A DNA stretch of 64,000 nucleotides from Chryseobacterium sp. LAM-KRS1 (GCF_013184525.1 NZ_JAAOIZ010000002.1:372001-436000); one strand, 5' to 3'; counted from the stretch's first letter, positions 8,050 through 17,705 are shown. Numbers and translations: made by a program. Notes: generated by a model not told the origin, from the sequence alone.

Positions 8050-9078
8050 ATGGTAGAAATAAAAAAAGAAGGAATTATACTCAGGAAAACCAACTTGAAT
8101 TTTGAGAACGAAGGCGTTCTAAATCCTGCCGTTATTAAAGTAAACGGAAAGATACATTTGTTTTACCGTGCCGTGGCTAAGGGTAATTTTTCAACTGTCG
8201 GGCATTGTGTATTGTCAGATCCGCTTACGGTAGAAAAACGGTCAGATTCACCCATCATTGTCCCTGAATTTGAGTACGAAAAACACGGTGTGGAAGATCC
8301 TCGAATTGTAAAAATAGATGATTTATTTTATCTTACTTACACCAGTTATGACGGCATCAATGCTTTAGGAACATTAACGACTTCAAAAGACTTTAAATTC
8401 TGGAAGAATGAAGGAATCATTGTTCCTAAAATTTCTTATGAAGAGTTTAAGCTTTTATCAGAATCAGAGGGTTTAATACCTGATAAATATAGAAGATACA
8501 ACGAATTTCAAATTAGTCATACTGACAGTGATCCTATTTTTTTATGGGATAAAAATCTGATTTTCTTTCCCAGAAAAATAAACGATAAATTTTATTTCCT
8601 TCACAGGATAAGACCTGAAATTCAGATTGTCAGCATAAAAAATATAGAAGATCTGAATTCTGATTTCTGGCAGGATTACTTTTCACATTTGAAAGACCAT
8701 ATTCTTTTATCACCTAAATACGATCACGAATCAAGTTATATCGGAGGAGGTTGTCCACCAATAGAAACAGAATATGGCTGGCTGATGATTTATCACGGTG
8801 TTTATGATACCGTTAACGGTTATGTTTACAACGCCTGTGCAGCTTTATTGGACCTTGAAAATCCGGAAAAAGAAATTTCCCGACTTCCTTATCCGCTTTT
8901 CAAACCCGAAGAAGAATGGGAACTGAAGGGTGAAGTTAACAATGTATGTTTCCCGACAGGAACCATTGTAGAAAATGACAGACTGCATATCTATTATGGA
9001 GCTGCCGACGAAAGGATAGCTGTTGCATCAGTTAGTATTTCAAAATTATTGAAAGAGTTGATGATGTACGCGGTATAA
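8050..9078 (+). CDS. GH130-family glycosidase/phosphorylase
   Basis: This is a 342-aa cytoplasmic protein without a signal peptide. It has a five-bladed beta-propeller look with repeated short strands, an N-terminal ILNPAVIK-like blade (GVLNPAVIKVNGKIHLFYRA), the GH130 signature GVEDPRIV at about residue 77, and a late GGGCPPIETEYGWLMIYHG. GH130 enzymes phosphorolyse or hydrolyse beta-mannosides. Some flavobacterial copies are carried in databases under the misleading name pesticidal protein Cry7Aa. The following gene encodes a glycosyltransferase fusion, which suggests that both handle one intracellular or capsular mannose-containing glycan. Substrate and direction of reaction are not visible. 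Confidence 0.8.
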   Translation: MVEIKKEGIILRKTNLNFENEGVLNPAVIKVNGKIHLFYRAVAKGNFSTVGHCVLSDPLTVEKRSDSPIIVPEFEYEKHGVEDPRIVKIDDLFYLTYTSYDGINALGTLTTSKDFKFWKNEGIIVPKISYEEFKLLSESEGLIPDKYRRYNEFQISHTDSDPIFLWDKNLIFFPRKINDKFYFLHRIRPEIQIVSIKNIEDLNSDFWQDYFSHLKDHILLSPKYDHESSYIGGGCPPIETEYGWLMIYHGVYDTVNGYVYNACAALLDLENPEKEISRLPYPLFKPEEEWELKGEVNNVCFPTGTIVENDRLHIYYGAADERIAVASVSISKLLKELMMYAV

Positions 9079-9121
9079 AGATAATCCATTAAGAATTATC
9101 CGATTAAAATTAAAGTAAATT

Positions 9122-11392
9122 ATGAATAAAAATATCAATTCAGACGTGGAGGATAAAGCAATTAGACAATCTTATAATGACAAAAAGCACAAAACCAATA
9201 ATATAACCAACATTGTCTTTGTAAGCACTTTTCCTCCAAAAGTATGCGGAATTGCTACTTATACACAGGATCTTATAAAATCTCTTCGTTCGAAATTCGG
9301 AGAATCTTTCAATACGATAATTTGCCCGATAGAAACAGAAGAGGAAAACTATGAATATAATGAATATACCGAGTATAAATTAAATATCTCAGATGCTGTT
9401 TCTTATTTGGAATTGGCTGCAAAGATCAATAAAAACGATACAGTTGAGTTGGTGATGCTTCAGCACGAATTCGGCTTTTTTAATGAAACCCGAAATGGTT
9501 TGTATCTTTTTCTCAAGAACTTAAAAAAAGATGTTATCATAACTTTTCACACTGTTTTGCCAAAACCGGATAAAGAGCTAAAGGAAAAGGTGAAAGAAAT
9601 TGCCCATTTTGCAAAATCTCTTGTCGTAATGACTAGTATTTCTGCGGAAATTCTTTCGAATGATTATGAAATTCCTTTCGATAAAATTACGGTAATACCC
9701 CATGGAACACACCTTTTGCCATTCACAGATAAAATTGCGTTGAAAGAAAAGTATAATCTTAAAAACAAAAAGGTTCTTTCAACTTTCGGATTATTAAGTT
9801 CCGGAAAAAATATTGAAACGACACTGAAAGCCTTACCGGAAATAATTGCTAAAAATCCTGATGTAATTTTTTTAATTCTTGGCAAAACACATCCTGCAAT
9901 AGTAAGGCACGAAGGCGAAAAATATCGTGATTTTTTGGAAGATCTCACTTGTAAACTTCATTTGGAAAACAACATCCGCTTTATCAATGATTATCTGCCA
10001 CTCCCGGAATTACTAGAATATCTTCAGCTTACCGATGTTTATCTTTTCACGTCAAAAGACAGAAACCAGGCAGTGAGCGGAACATTTTCCTATGCAATCA
10101 GCTGCGGATGCGCTATTGTTTCCACTCCAATTCCACACGCTCTGGAAGTTCTAAAGGAAGATACCGGAATTATTATTGATTTTGAAGCTCCAAATCAGTT
10201 GTCTGTCGCTGTAAATACATTATTAGAAAATGAAAGCAAACGAGAGGAGCTACGTCAGAAAGCATTGGAAAAAATGGCTCCGACAGCTTGGGAAAATTCA
10301 TCTATTTTACACGCTTTATTATTTCAGAAATTCAGAAATAATAGAACAGAACTCAATTATACTCTACCGGAAATCAATCTTGGGCATATTCAAAATATGA
10401 CAACAGATTTCGGTATGATTCAGTTTTCAAAGATCAGTAGACCGGATATTAATTCAGGATATACGCTGGATGATAACGCACGGGCGATGATTGCTATTTG
10501 CAAGCATTTTCAAATCAGTAAAGACAAAGCAGATCTGCAATTGATTTCAATTTATTTAAACTTTATTAAATTTTGCCAGCATAATGACGGGAGTTTCCTA
10601 AACTATGTAAATGAACAAAAACAATTCACTAATCAAAACTATGAAACTAATCTGGACGACTCCAACGGAAGAGCAATCTGGGCTTTAGGTTATTTAATTT
10701 CATTAAAAGAAATTTTGCCACAGAAATTGTCTGAGAATGCAGAGGAAATCATTCAGAAAAATCTTGTCTGGGCAGAAAAAATCCATTCTACAAGAGCAAT
10801 GGCTTTTATTATTAAAGGATTGCATTATCAAAACTCAGAAAAAAATCTTCCCTTATTAAAAGAATTAGCAAATCGTCTAGTGAAAATGTATCAACATGAA
10901 GCAAAAGACGATTGGCATTGGTTTGAGAATTATCTGACCTACGGAAACAGCGTATTGCCGGAAGCTTTACTGTGTGCGTGGATTTCAACCAAAGACACGC
11001 TTTACAAACAAATTGCGGAAGAATCTTTCCAGTTTTTGTTATCTAAAATTATGATTGATGATAATATAAAAGTGATTTCCAATAAAGGCTGGATGCAAAA
11101 AGAAAACACTGAAAAGGACACTCCAATTGGTGGAGAACAGCCTATTGATGTTGCTTATACTGTTTTGACATTATCTGCCTTTTACAAAATTTTTAATGAT
11201 GAAAAATATTTACAAATGATGAACAACTCATTCAACTGGTTTTTGGGAAAAAATCATTTGAATCAGATCGTTTATAACCCTGCAACAGGAGGTTGCTATG
11301 ATGGGCTTGAGGAAAAAAATGTAAATCTCAATCAGGGTGCAGAATCTACCGTCAGTTATCTGATGGCAAGGCTTAGTCTGGAATTTCAATAG
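9122..11392 (+). CDS. GT4 glycosyltransferase fused to an alpha-helical toroid domain
   Basis: This is a 756-aa protein. Residues ~30-410 form a GT-B glycosyltransferase of family 4: FVSTFPPKVCGIATYTQDL at the acceptor side, VIPHGTH, then LSTFGLLSSGKNIETTL and a donor-site region with SGTFSYAISCGCAIVSTPIPHA. Residues ~430-750 are helical with paired aromatic motifs (GYTLDDNARAMIA, NLDDSNGRAIWALGYL, WHWFENYLTYGNSVLPEAL, GGEQPIDVAYTVLTL), as in (alpha/alpha)6 toroid glycan enzymes. No signal peptide is present. It lies 43 bases behind GH130. The pairing suggests synthesis and remodelling of one glycan; the sugar donor is unknown. Confidence 0.78.
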   Translation: MNKNINSDVEDKAIRQSYNDKKHKTNNITNIVFVSTFPPKVCGIATYTQDLIKSLRSKFGESFNTIICPIETEEENYEYNEYTEYKLNISDAVSYLELAAKINKNDTVELVMLQHEFGFFNETRNGLYLFLKNLKKDVIITFHTVLPKPDKELKEKVKEIAHFAKSLVVMTSISAEILSNDYEIPFDKITVIPHGTHLLPFTDKIALKEKYNLKNKKVLSTFGLLSSGKNIETTLKALPEIIAKNPDVIFLILGKTHPAIVRHEGEKYRDFLEDLTCKLHLENNIRFINDYLPLPELLEYLQLTDVYLFTSKDRNQAVSGTFSYAISCGCAIVSTPIPHALEVLKEDTGIIIDFEAPNQLSVAVNTLLENESKREELRQKALEKMAPTAWENSSILHALLFQKFRNNRTELNYTLPEINLGHIQNMTTDFGMIQFSKISRPDINSGYTLDDNARAMIAICKHFQISKDKADLQLISIYLNFIKFCQHNDGSFLNYVNEQKQFTNQNYETNLDDSNGRAIWALGYLISLKEILPQKLSENAEEIIQKNLVWAEKIHSTRAMAFIIKGLHYQNSEKNLPLLKELANRLVKMYQHEAKDDWHWFENYLTYGNSVLPEALLCAWISTKDTLYKQIAEESFQFLLSKIMIDDNIKVISNKGWMQKENTEKDTPIGGEQPIDVAYTVLTLSAFYKIFNDEKYLQMMNNSFNWFLGKNHLNQIVYNPATGGCYDGLEEKNVNLNQGAESTVSYLMARLSLEFQ

Positions 11393-11410
11393 AATAAATA
11401 ACTTCCTTTA

Positions 11411-12223
11411 ATGATTACAATGAAACATAAACTTAATAAAAGAAAAACTAAATTCCGTCTACTCAATAAAAAAAACAGCTTGAATAAAATCTCTCACGTT
11501 GAATTTGCCTCATTGCTTTATATCAGAAATACCAATATCGCCTTAAATAAAGACTTGGAAGAAATTCTTCGTATACTAAAAGAGCTGCAAAAAATAAATA
11601 AAAAATCCCGATTGGTTTTTAAGACCAACTGTACATTGACTCAACATATTCTTTGGGAAACTATTATCAATGAGATATATCAAAATCTTATGTATATCAA
11701 ACTCCAAATTGAATTCATAAAGGAAAATACTGTACAAGCAAACCACTTTAATTTTTCTTTGTTTTGGCAGCAGAATAAAATTTTCGTAAAAACCATTGAA
11801 GACAATTACGAAAAACTGGAGCTATTAGGACATCAAATTCTCCCCAACGAAGAATTACTATATTGGAGAGCAAACATGTGTAATATGTATGATGAGTTTT
11901 TTCATATCATGATTTCACTTTTAAATATTTGCAAAATAGAGCTAAACTTTATCAAAACCCATTCTCCTCATAATCTATCAGAGATCATGCAGAACATTAT
12001 TATAAATATTCCAAAAATCAAAAATAGTGATAAACTTAAAAGGTATGAACGAATATATATTGAGGCCTTAAAAAACTATAAAGAAGAATTTATTGAAAAG
12101 CATAGTTTTTGGAATATCATATTAAAAGCTTTGACTATGAATAAAGATAAATCTCCCTCAGAACATACAATGCTAGGTAGATGGATTGATGGTAAGGATA
12201 GAAGAAAGATTAATACCATTTAA
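11411..12223 (+). CDS. Uncharacterised helical protein
   Basis: This is a 270-aa protein that I do not recognise. It is basic at its N-terminus (KHKLNKRKTKFRLLNKK), almost wholly helical, rich in Leu, Ile, Asn and Lys, and has no signal peptide or membrane span. It follows the GT4 fusion by 18 bases on the same strand and is probably in that operon. The composition is more AT-biased and Asn/Lys-rich than the enzymes before it, which may indicate a fast-evolving accessory gene. No catalytic motif could be picked out. Confidence 0.6.
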   Translation: MITMKHKLNKRKTKFRLLNKKNSLNKISHVEFASLLYIRNTNIALNKDLEEILRILKELQKINKKSRLVFKTNCTLTQHILWETIINEIYQNLMYIKLQIEFIKENTVQANHFNFSLFWQQNKIFVKTIEDNYEKLELLGHQILPNEELLYWRANMCNMYDEFFHIMISLLNICKIELNFIKTHSPHNLSEIMQNIIINIPKIKNSDKLKRYERIYIEALKNYKEEFIEKHSFWNIILKALTMNKDKSPSEHTMLGRWIDGKDRRKINTI

Positions 12224-12416
12224 AAACAATTTTAACCTCATAAATTAATAGCATGAAACTGTTCACCTAAAATTGCCTTGATAAACAGTCTTTAGGTTAT
12301 TTCTATACCGTTACTTCTATCCTTCTCAAATTTTCAAATAAGGTGATTAGCCACCGCATTAATGAAAGATTCATCAGAATTATTATTCTTCAAATCCCTA
12401 ATTATAAAATAAACCT

Positions 12417-12686
12417 ATGAATACTATACGCTTATATAAATTTAAAGATTCAATCACCAGGAAAATACCTTTTTTGAATAAGGAATCTAATTTGGATATT
12501 TTAGATGATCCGAGGCAAATTACAATGATAGAAATTCAAATTGTTACGGAATATGTAATTAATATCTCCAGCGCTTTTATTTATGAAGATCTGTCGTACA
12601 AAGAATTGATACACCTATGCAGTTCTGCAAAACAAACTATAGAACATTATTTTATTAAAAACAACAATGACTATGATCTGATATAA
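12417..12686 (+). CDS. Small uncharacterised protein, paralogue of the 89-aa ORF at 6247
   Basis: This 89-aa protein aligns end to end, without gaps, with the protein encoded at 6247-6516: shared start (NTIRLYKFKDSITRK against KTIILYKFKNSITRK), shared [ML]-[IL]-[ED]-x-[EQ]-I-[IV]-TEY in the middle and shared HYFI..NNDY end. It has no signal peptide and no membrane segment. The pair flank the stress/glycan block in opposite orientation. Divergence between them is considerable, so the duplication is not recent. Function unknown. Confidence 0.65.
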   Translation: MNTIRLYKFKDSITRKIPFLNKESNLDILDDPRQITMIEIQIVTEYVINISSAFIYEDLSYKELIHLCSSAKQTIEHYFIKNNNDYDLI

Positions 12687-12710
12687 TATTTCTGAATTAC
12701 AAAATTCTAT

Positions 12711-13025
12711 CTACAACCTGAAATAAGAAGCTTTTATTATTTCCAATAGTGCATCCGCCAACCTTTTCCACTGAATTTTAGAAATTTCAATCATTCCTCC
12801 GAAACCTGTGAAGAGCTTTCTTATTTTATCAAAAAATCCTGCATATAAATTAGGATACTCGTTCCTTTCATAGATTCCTATCTTTATAAATTTATCACCC
12901 CTGTATACCTCTTCCGCAATAGATTTCCCAATAATTAATATTAAAAATCTTTCTTTCAGTATCGTTAAACTTCCTTTTAAATATCCTTTTAAGCAAGAAT
13001 AGATAGAGAAAAATTTAATCGAATA
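12711..13025 (-). pseudogene. Open frame without a start codon; decayed or frameshifted gene
   Basis: On the minus strand 104 codons are open between a TAA at 13026 and a TAG at 12711. The translation looks like a real protein: it contains LKERFLILIIGKSIAEEV, then KFIKIGIYERNEYPNLY, then FDKIRKLFTGFGGMIEI and a C-terminal LADALLEIIKAS. The only Met is deep inside it, and no GTG or TTG start is well placed. It lies 21 bases downstream of the desaturase stop on the same strand. I read it as a gene that has lost its 5' end, though use of a rare start codon is possible. I do not recognise the family. Confidence 0.4.
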
Positions 13026-13046
13026 TTATGGTTAAATAAAATCTGT

Positions 13047-13775
13047 TTATTGATATTTTATTTTGATTATCTTAAGTTTCTGCAAAAAAACCATTGTCTG
13101 AAATCCCATGTCCCACTCAAACCACTTAGTTGCATTATTAGGTCTATGCGGATGCTTATGATGATTATTGTGATAGGCTTCGCCCCAGAAAATAAAATCA
13201 AATGGCAAAATATTCTTTGAAGTATTTGTTAACTTATAGTTTTCATAACCAAATTTGTGTGCCCACCAATTTACTGCCATTCCCTGTAGAGAACCCATTA
13301 TTACAGTCACTGGTAAAAAAAGCCATTGCCACCAAGCCGTTGCCAATAAAGCATAAATAATTATATATGCAGCAATCCAACAAAATCTTGTAATATAATT
13401 GTGTGCTATTTTATCAAACCTCTCCCATTTCGGAAGATTCTTTTTGTATTTTTCTGCGGCATCTGTTTTTCCTATATAAAGGTTAAAATAGTTATTTCGT
13501 GTCGTCCACATCATCACAAAAGGATTAGGATCGTTGTGAGGTGAATGTGGATCTTCGGTTTTATCTGTATGTGCATGATGCAAACGGTGCATTAGACCAT
13601 ACGTGTAAGCGCTGATGTAAGAGGAACCCTGAGTAAAAAAACAGCCCAGGTAAAACATCTTTTCCCAAAATTTTGACATTGTGAAAAGATTGTGTGCAGC
13701 ATAACGATGGTGAAAAACCGACTGAAAAAAAAGAGATGCATACCAATGAATGAGTATAAAAATGAATATTGCCAT
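13047..13775 (-). CDS. Membrane fatty acid (acyl-CoA/acyl-lipid) desaturase
   Basis: This is a 242-aa integral membrane di-iron desaturase. All three histidine boxes are visible: FHHRYAAH near residue 22 (HxxxxH), HRLHHAH near residue 64 (HxxHH) and YHNNHHKHPH near residue 200 (HxxHH). Hydrophobic segments lie between them. Enzymes of this kind introduce a delta-9 type double bond into acyl chains and help keep membranes fluid in the cold. The protein is short at its N-terminus, beginning directly with the membrane segment MAIFIFILIHWYASLFF, which is usual for this bacterial subgroup. A start-less ORF follows it. Confidence 0.9.
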   Translation of the reverse strand: MAIFIFILIHWYASLFFQSVFHHRYAAHNLFTMSKFWEKMFYLGCFFTQGSSYISAYTYGLMHRLHHAHTDKTEDPHSPHNDPNPFVMMWTTRNNYFNLYIGKTDAAEKYKKNLPKWERFDKIAHNYITRFCWIAAYIIIYALLATAWWQWLFLPVTVIMGSLQGMAVNWWAHKFGYENYKLTNTSKNILPFDFIFWGEAYHNNHHKHPHRPNNATKWFEWDMGFQTMVFLQKLKIIKIKYQ

Positions 13776-14136
13776 AAGTTTTAAATTAAAGTGAATAATT
13801 ATCGTAGAAGTATTACGGAAGGCAAAGAAAAAATTATGCTTTATTGATTAGCCACTATTCACACGAAAATTAATTTTCATTCTGCAATTTCTTCTATAAG
13901 ATACGACAATTTTGTGAATTTGGTTTGATTTTCTTTCAAAGATTTATAAAAAATAAAATATGATGTATTTCTTTACTCATCTATAAATTTACATTCTATC
14001 ACTTTCAAACTTTCTTTATTTTGCAAATAGAATGGTTTATGTAATGTTTCATGAGACAGATAACCTATTTCAATTATAGAAATTCATTATAAATATTTAT
14101 CATATTTTTTAAAATCTCAGTCAAAATGTGAAAGAC

Positions 14137-14182
14137 AATCGAAGTAAAACCAAGTCAAATTATATCAACTTCGATTTTTTTA
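14137..14182 (+). terminator. Terminator-like hairpin in intergenic region
   Basis: AATCGAAGT at 14137-14145 pairs with ACTTCGATT at 14168-14176 and is followed by a T run. The loop is long (22 bases) and no gene on the plus strand ends just before it, so either an unseen small transcript ends here or the match is accidental. Confidence 0.35.
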
Positions 14183-14232
14183 TATGCTTAAGATTATATT
14201 ATAAAAACTCTATAACTATAAGAAATCAAATG

Positions 14233-14346
14233 CTAATTCGCAATAGCCAATTCTTGTTTAATTTGGCTCAAACGAACTAAATCATCGATAAAAGTGTTTG
14301 AAGATTTGCTCGTCAAGGTCACAAGACCGACATTTGAAGATTTCAT
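14233..14346 (-). CDS. Possible 37-aa peptide
   Basis: An ATG at 14344-14346 opens a frame that begins MKSSNVGLVTLTSKSSNTF and ends IKQELAIAN before TAG. The codons look natural, and an AAGA lies just ahead of the ATG. It has a polar Ser/Thr-rich front half and a helical tail. It stands alone in a long intergenic gap downstream of the hybrid kinase gene. I do not recognise it and it may be chance. Confidence 0.25.
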   Translation of the reverse strand: MKSSNVGLVTLTSKSSNTFIDDLVRLSQIKQELAIAN

Positions 14347-14367
14347 TCTTCGATATCGGTTTTTTTT
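14326..14367 (+). terminator. Hairpin with seven-T tail
   Basis: ACCGA/TCGGT plus GAAG/CTTC form a two-part stem with an internal loop, directly followed by seven T. On the plus strand it would end a short unannotated transcript. On the minus strand it overlaps the leader of the 37-aa frame. Confidence 0.4.
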
Positions 14368-14450
14368 ATGTCCTAATCCGTTATATATTTCGTATATTAA
14401 ATATATTGTCCCCTAATATTTACAAAAAATTGATTCCTTTTTCATGGATT

Positions 14451-17414
14451 CTAAACACTAATATACTTTTTGAGTACTTCAAGAAGATCTGCCTGCTTTA
14501 CAGGTTTGGGAAGAAAATCATTCATTCCAGCCTCAAGGCACTTTTCTTTTTCACCCAACACATTTCCTGCCGTAATGCCTATGATAGGTATATGTTCATA
14601 TCCCGGCAGCATTCTGATATTGCGTGTTGCCTCAATACCGTCCATTATTGGCATTTGTACATCCATCATGATAATGGAAAAGTGTTTTTTCCTGCATTCT
14701 TCCAAAGCCTGCAGTCCATTGACTGCTTCCGTCAGATGTATATTGGGAGCAAAAGATTTCATTATCCTATTATTCAGGACCATATTTACTACGTTATCAT
14801 CAACCAAAAGCACTTCTAATTCCGAGGTAAATACATGCGTAACTTTCTCAGAATAATCCTTAGTAATTTCTACTGAATAACTTTGGTCTACTTTTTTTAA
14901 AGTTTTGTATAAATCATGTGATTTGATGGGTTTTAAAAGTAAATGTGCATTATCAATTTTTCTAACTGAATTAAGTATGCCCAGTTCTTCAGAAGAAGAA
15001 GAAAGTACTATAAAGGGTGAAGTCTCTTTTCGCTGATTGAACAGCTCTGTTATTTTATTTATTGTTTCCAATCCAGACATAATAGGCATATGATAATCCA
15101 TCAGGATAACATCAAATCTCTCACCTTTCAACAAGATCTCTAAGGCTTTCATCCCATTAGAAGCCAAGGTAGACTTGATATTTTTATAGGTAAGCATGTG
15201 CTCAAGAATAATCCTGTTGGTTTCATTATCATCAACCACTAAGGCCGTTTTAATAGTTATTTCCTCCTCCTCTCTCACTTGAGGAATCTCGTAAGGAATC
15301 TCAATGTCAAAGAAAAATACAGACCCTTTTTCCCTTACGCTGTTCAGCGACAAATGACTTCCCATATATCCCAGGATAGTGTTAGAAATCGTAAGCCCCA
15401 GACCCGTGCCACCATATCGTTTACTGATGGAACTGTTTTCCTGAGTAAAGGCATTAAAAATATATTTCTGTTTTTCAACAGGGATGCCAATTCCTGTATC
15501 TCGTACCGAGAAGCGCAAAGCGATTGTACGATCATTCATGTGCAACTTCTCTACTTTTAGCTCAATCTCTCCCTTTTCTGTAAATTTCACAGCATTCCCC
15601 AGAAGATTGATCAAGATCTGTTTTAACCTTGCTTCATCCATAAAAAGTATTTTTGGAAGGCCCGGCTCAATATTGAGAAGTAGTTCGATATCTTTTTTCT
15701 GGGATTGATAAATGATCACATTTATTACCTGGCTTAACATATCATAAACATCACATTTTTCAATCAAAAGCTCCATTTTTCCGGATTCTATCTTAGAAAA
15801 ATCCAATATATCATTGATGATGCTAAGCAGGTTTTCTCCTGACTCATTGATGTAATTAAGATATTGCATCTGTGTTTCATTCAGCGGTGTCGTAAGGAGA
15901 AGGTCTGAAAAACCAATAACTCCGTTTAAAGGAGTCCTAATCTCGTGACTCATATTGGCCAGAAATTCGGATTTTGCCTTGCTGGCTATATCTGCTGTTT
16001 CTTTGGCATTTTTCAATTCTTCATTTATCTTTACAGCATTTGTAATATTCTGTATAGAAATAATTACACCACCTATTTCATCTTTTGTAAGATACCAGGG
16101 TCCAACTTTAAGGTCGTAATGCTGGATTTCTTCTTTACCTTCCACTTTTAGCGTAAAATCACCGTTAATATACGTTTTCCCCAATAGTGCATTTTCATAG
16201 ATCTCTTTTCCTTTTTCGGGAATATTAGGTGATATCGTGAATAGATTATTGCCGATAAGATCTACATTATTCATAAGAAATTCCTCTCTCCATCTGCTGC
16301 TTACAGCAATATAGTTAAGGTCTTTATCAAACATAGCCAAAGGAACAGGAACATCAGTGGCAAAAGATTGCATTATTGCCTCCTTCCGGGAAACCTCGAG
16401 AAACATTTTTTTGAATGCATCAATGTCCTGAATGATTCCGAAAACCCTTTTACAAATATCATCTTCAAATTCAGGAATACCTTTTACTCTTACCCAGGTC
16501 GTAACTCCATCATTACGTAAAAGCTGAAGCTCTTCATCAAAAGGAATTCCTTGTTGTATTGCCCTGTTAAACAAATATTTTATTCTTTCTCCACTTTCTC
16601 CTTTGTAAAATCCTAAGGCATTTTCAAAAGTAGGCTGAAGATCATCTTTCAGTTTGTGAATTTCTCTTGTACTTTGAGACCAAAAGATCTTTCCGGTCTT
16701 CATATTGACCTCCCAACCTCCAACTTGGGCTACTGAACTTGTTTCCTCAAGCATTTCTTTAGTATCAAACAAATCTTTTTCTAACTTACCACGACGAATA
16801 AGGTCAGATTTTAGTTGTATATAAACAAAAACGGTTACACCAATGGCTGCAATAGCTGAAAAAATGATGAACAAAACCGTCCACTGGGAAGATTTTTTCA
16901 GATCTTCATTTTTTATAGCAAGTTGAACTTCCTCGTGTTTTACAAATTTCTGGACGAGCCTGCGACATCTGTCCATAGCCTCCTTGTTTTGTACAAGTTC
17001 CTCCGGACTCATTAATATTCCTTGTTGACGATTCTTAATAAGTAAGGCATATTCCTTCATCATCATTTGTGAAGCGTCTAGCAGTTCATTTAAGACCTTA
17101 GTCTGATCTTTGTTTTTAAGATTAAGCCTATCTTTATTCGAAACAAGCAACGGATATTCATCCTTGCTTTTATTGAAAGGTTCAAGAAAATTTTCCCGGC
17201 CGGTAAGCTGATACCCTCTATTTCCCGTTTCAGCATTTAAAAGAGTATTTAATATATCTTTTGCTAAGCTTATAGATTCTTTACTTTTTATGAGGTTTTC
17301 CCTATTCTCCATCTGCTTATGTATGCTGATATAAGATGCTATAGAACTAGCAATCAGAAGTACCAAAGAAATCACTACACCAATTTTAAGATTTCTTATA
17401 ATTTTTTTCGGCAT
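14451..17414 (-). CDS. Hybrid sensor histidine kinase with CHASE3, two PAS, and two receiver domains
   Basis: This is a 987-aa inner-membrane signalling protein. TM1 is at about residues 10-30, a CHASE3-type extracellular helical domain follows (residues 40-175, with NAETGNRGYQLTGRENFL), and TM2 is at about 178-200. Two PAS domains follow (about 225-345 and 350-470). HisKA carries the phospho-His in FLANMSHEIRTPLNGVIGF, and HATPase_c carries LINLLGNAVKF and GGTGLGLTIS. Two receiver domains follow with phospho-acceptor Asp in DVILMDYHMP and IIMMDVQMPIMDG. Such kinases run internal phosphorelays. No DNA-binding output is present, and a partner is not adjacent; the next two-component pair lies about 290 bases upstream. 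Confidence 0.9.
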   Translation of the reverse strand: MPKKIIRNLKIGVVISLVLLIASSIASYISIHKQMENRENLIKSKESISLAKDILNTLLNAETGNRGYQLTGRENFLEPFNKSKDEYPLLVSNKDRLNLKNKDQTKVLNELLDASQMMMKEYALLIKNRQQGILMSPEELVQNKEAMDRCRRLVQKFVKHEEVQLAIKNEDLKKSSQWTVLFIIFSAIAAIGVTVFVYIQLKSDLIRRGKLEKDLFDTKEMLEETSSVAQVGGWEVNMKTGKIFWSQSTREIHKLKDDLQPTFENALGFYKGESGERIKYLFNRAIQQGIPFDEELQLLRNDGVTTWVRVKGIPEFEDDICKRVFGIIQDIDAFKKMFLEVSRKEAIMQSFATDVPVPLAMFDKDLNYIAVSSRWREEFLMNNVDLIGNNLFTISPNIPEKGKEIYENALLGKTYINGDFTLKVEGKEEIQHYDLKVGPWYLTKDEIGGVIISIQNITNAVKINEELKNAKETADIASKAKSEFLANMSHEIRTPLNGVIGFSDLLLTTPLNETQMQYLNYINESGENLLSIINDILDFSKIESGKMELLIEKCDVYDMLSQVINVIIYQSQKKDIELLLNIEPGLPKILFMDEARLKQILINLLGNAVKFTEKGEIELKVEKLHMNDRTIALRFSVRDTGIGIPVEKQKYIFNAFTQENSSISKRYGGTGLGLTISNTILGYMGSHLSLNSVREKGSVFFFDIEIPYEIPQVREEEEITIKTALVVDDNETNRIILEHMLTYKNIKSTLASNGMKALEILLKGERFDVILMDYHMPIMSGLETINKITELFNQRKETSPFIVLSSSSEELGILNSVRKIDNAHLLLKPIKSHDLYKTLKKVDQSYSVEITKDYSEKVTHVFTSELEVLLVDDNVVNMVLNNRIMKSFAPNIHLTEAVNGLQALEECRKKHFSIIMMDVQMPIMDGIEATRNIRMLPGYEHIPIIGITAGNVLGEKEKCLEAGMNDFLPKPVKQADLLEVLKKYISV

Positions 17415-17705
17415 GGAATAGTATTTTATAATAAAAATAGGTCATTTTATATTAGTAGCAAATTAATTTAGAAATTTGTCGGAAAATATTGGAAATGAGT
17501 ACAGATCATAATGAGTCTATATTCCGGAGAGAAACTCTATATTAAAATGCTTATTATCAATTGCGAAAAATTTCAGTTCCGCATGAGAATTGATGCGTCA
17601 TTCTCTCGATCTGACTGCTGCTTTGTACGAAGAAGCAGATAAGGAGAAAGAAAAGCAGCATATTGCATTATTTCATTGAATCACAATCAATTTATGATAG
17701 AATAT

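Larger units (their letters stand above)
13776..14450. other. 675-base intergenic stretch with two hairpins and one tiny ORF
   Basis: There is no sizeable gene here. It holds two hairpin-plus-T-run structures (14137-14176 and 14326-14367, annotated separately) and a 37-codon frame on the minus strand. The part from 13776 to about 14130 is AT-rich with no structure that I can defend beyond presumed promoter sequence for the desaturase. Confidence 0.5.

Noticed and set aside
14298..14819. 173-aa plus-strand frame over the end of the hybrid kinase
   Set aside because: Antisense to the second receiver domain of the kinase; composition is that of reversed coding DNA.
17415..17705. Short frame beginning MRHSLDLTAALYEEADKEKE (about 17595-17680)
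   Set aside because: Only 28 codons, no conserved context and no terminator or promoter; support is too weak to annotate.
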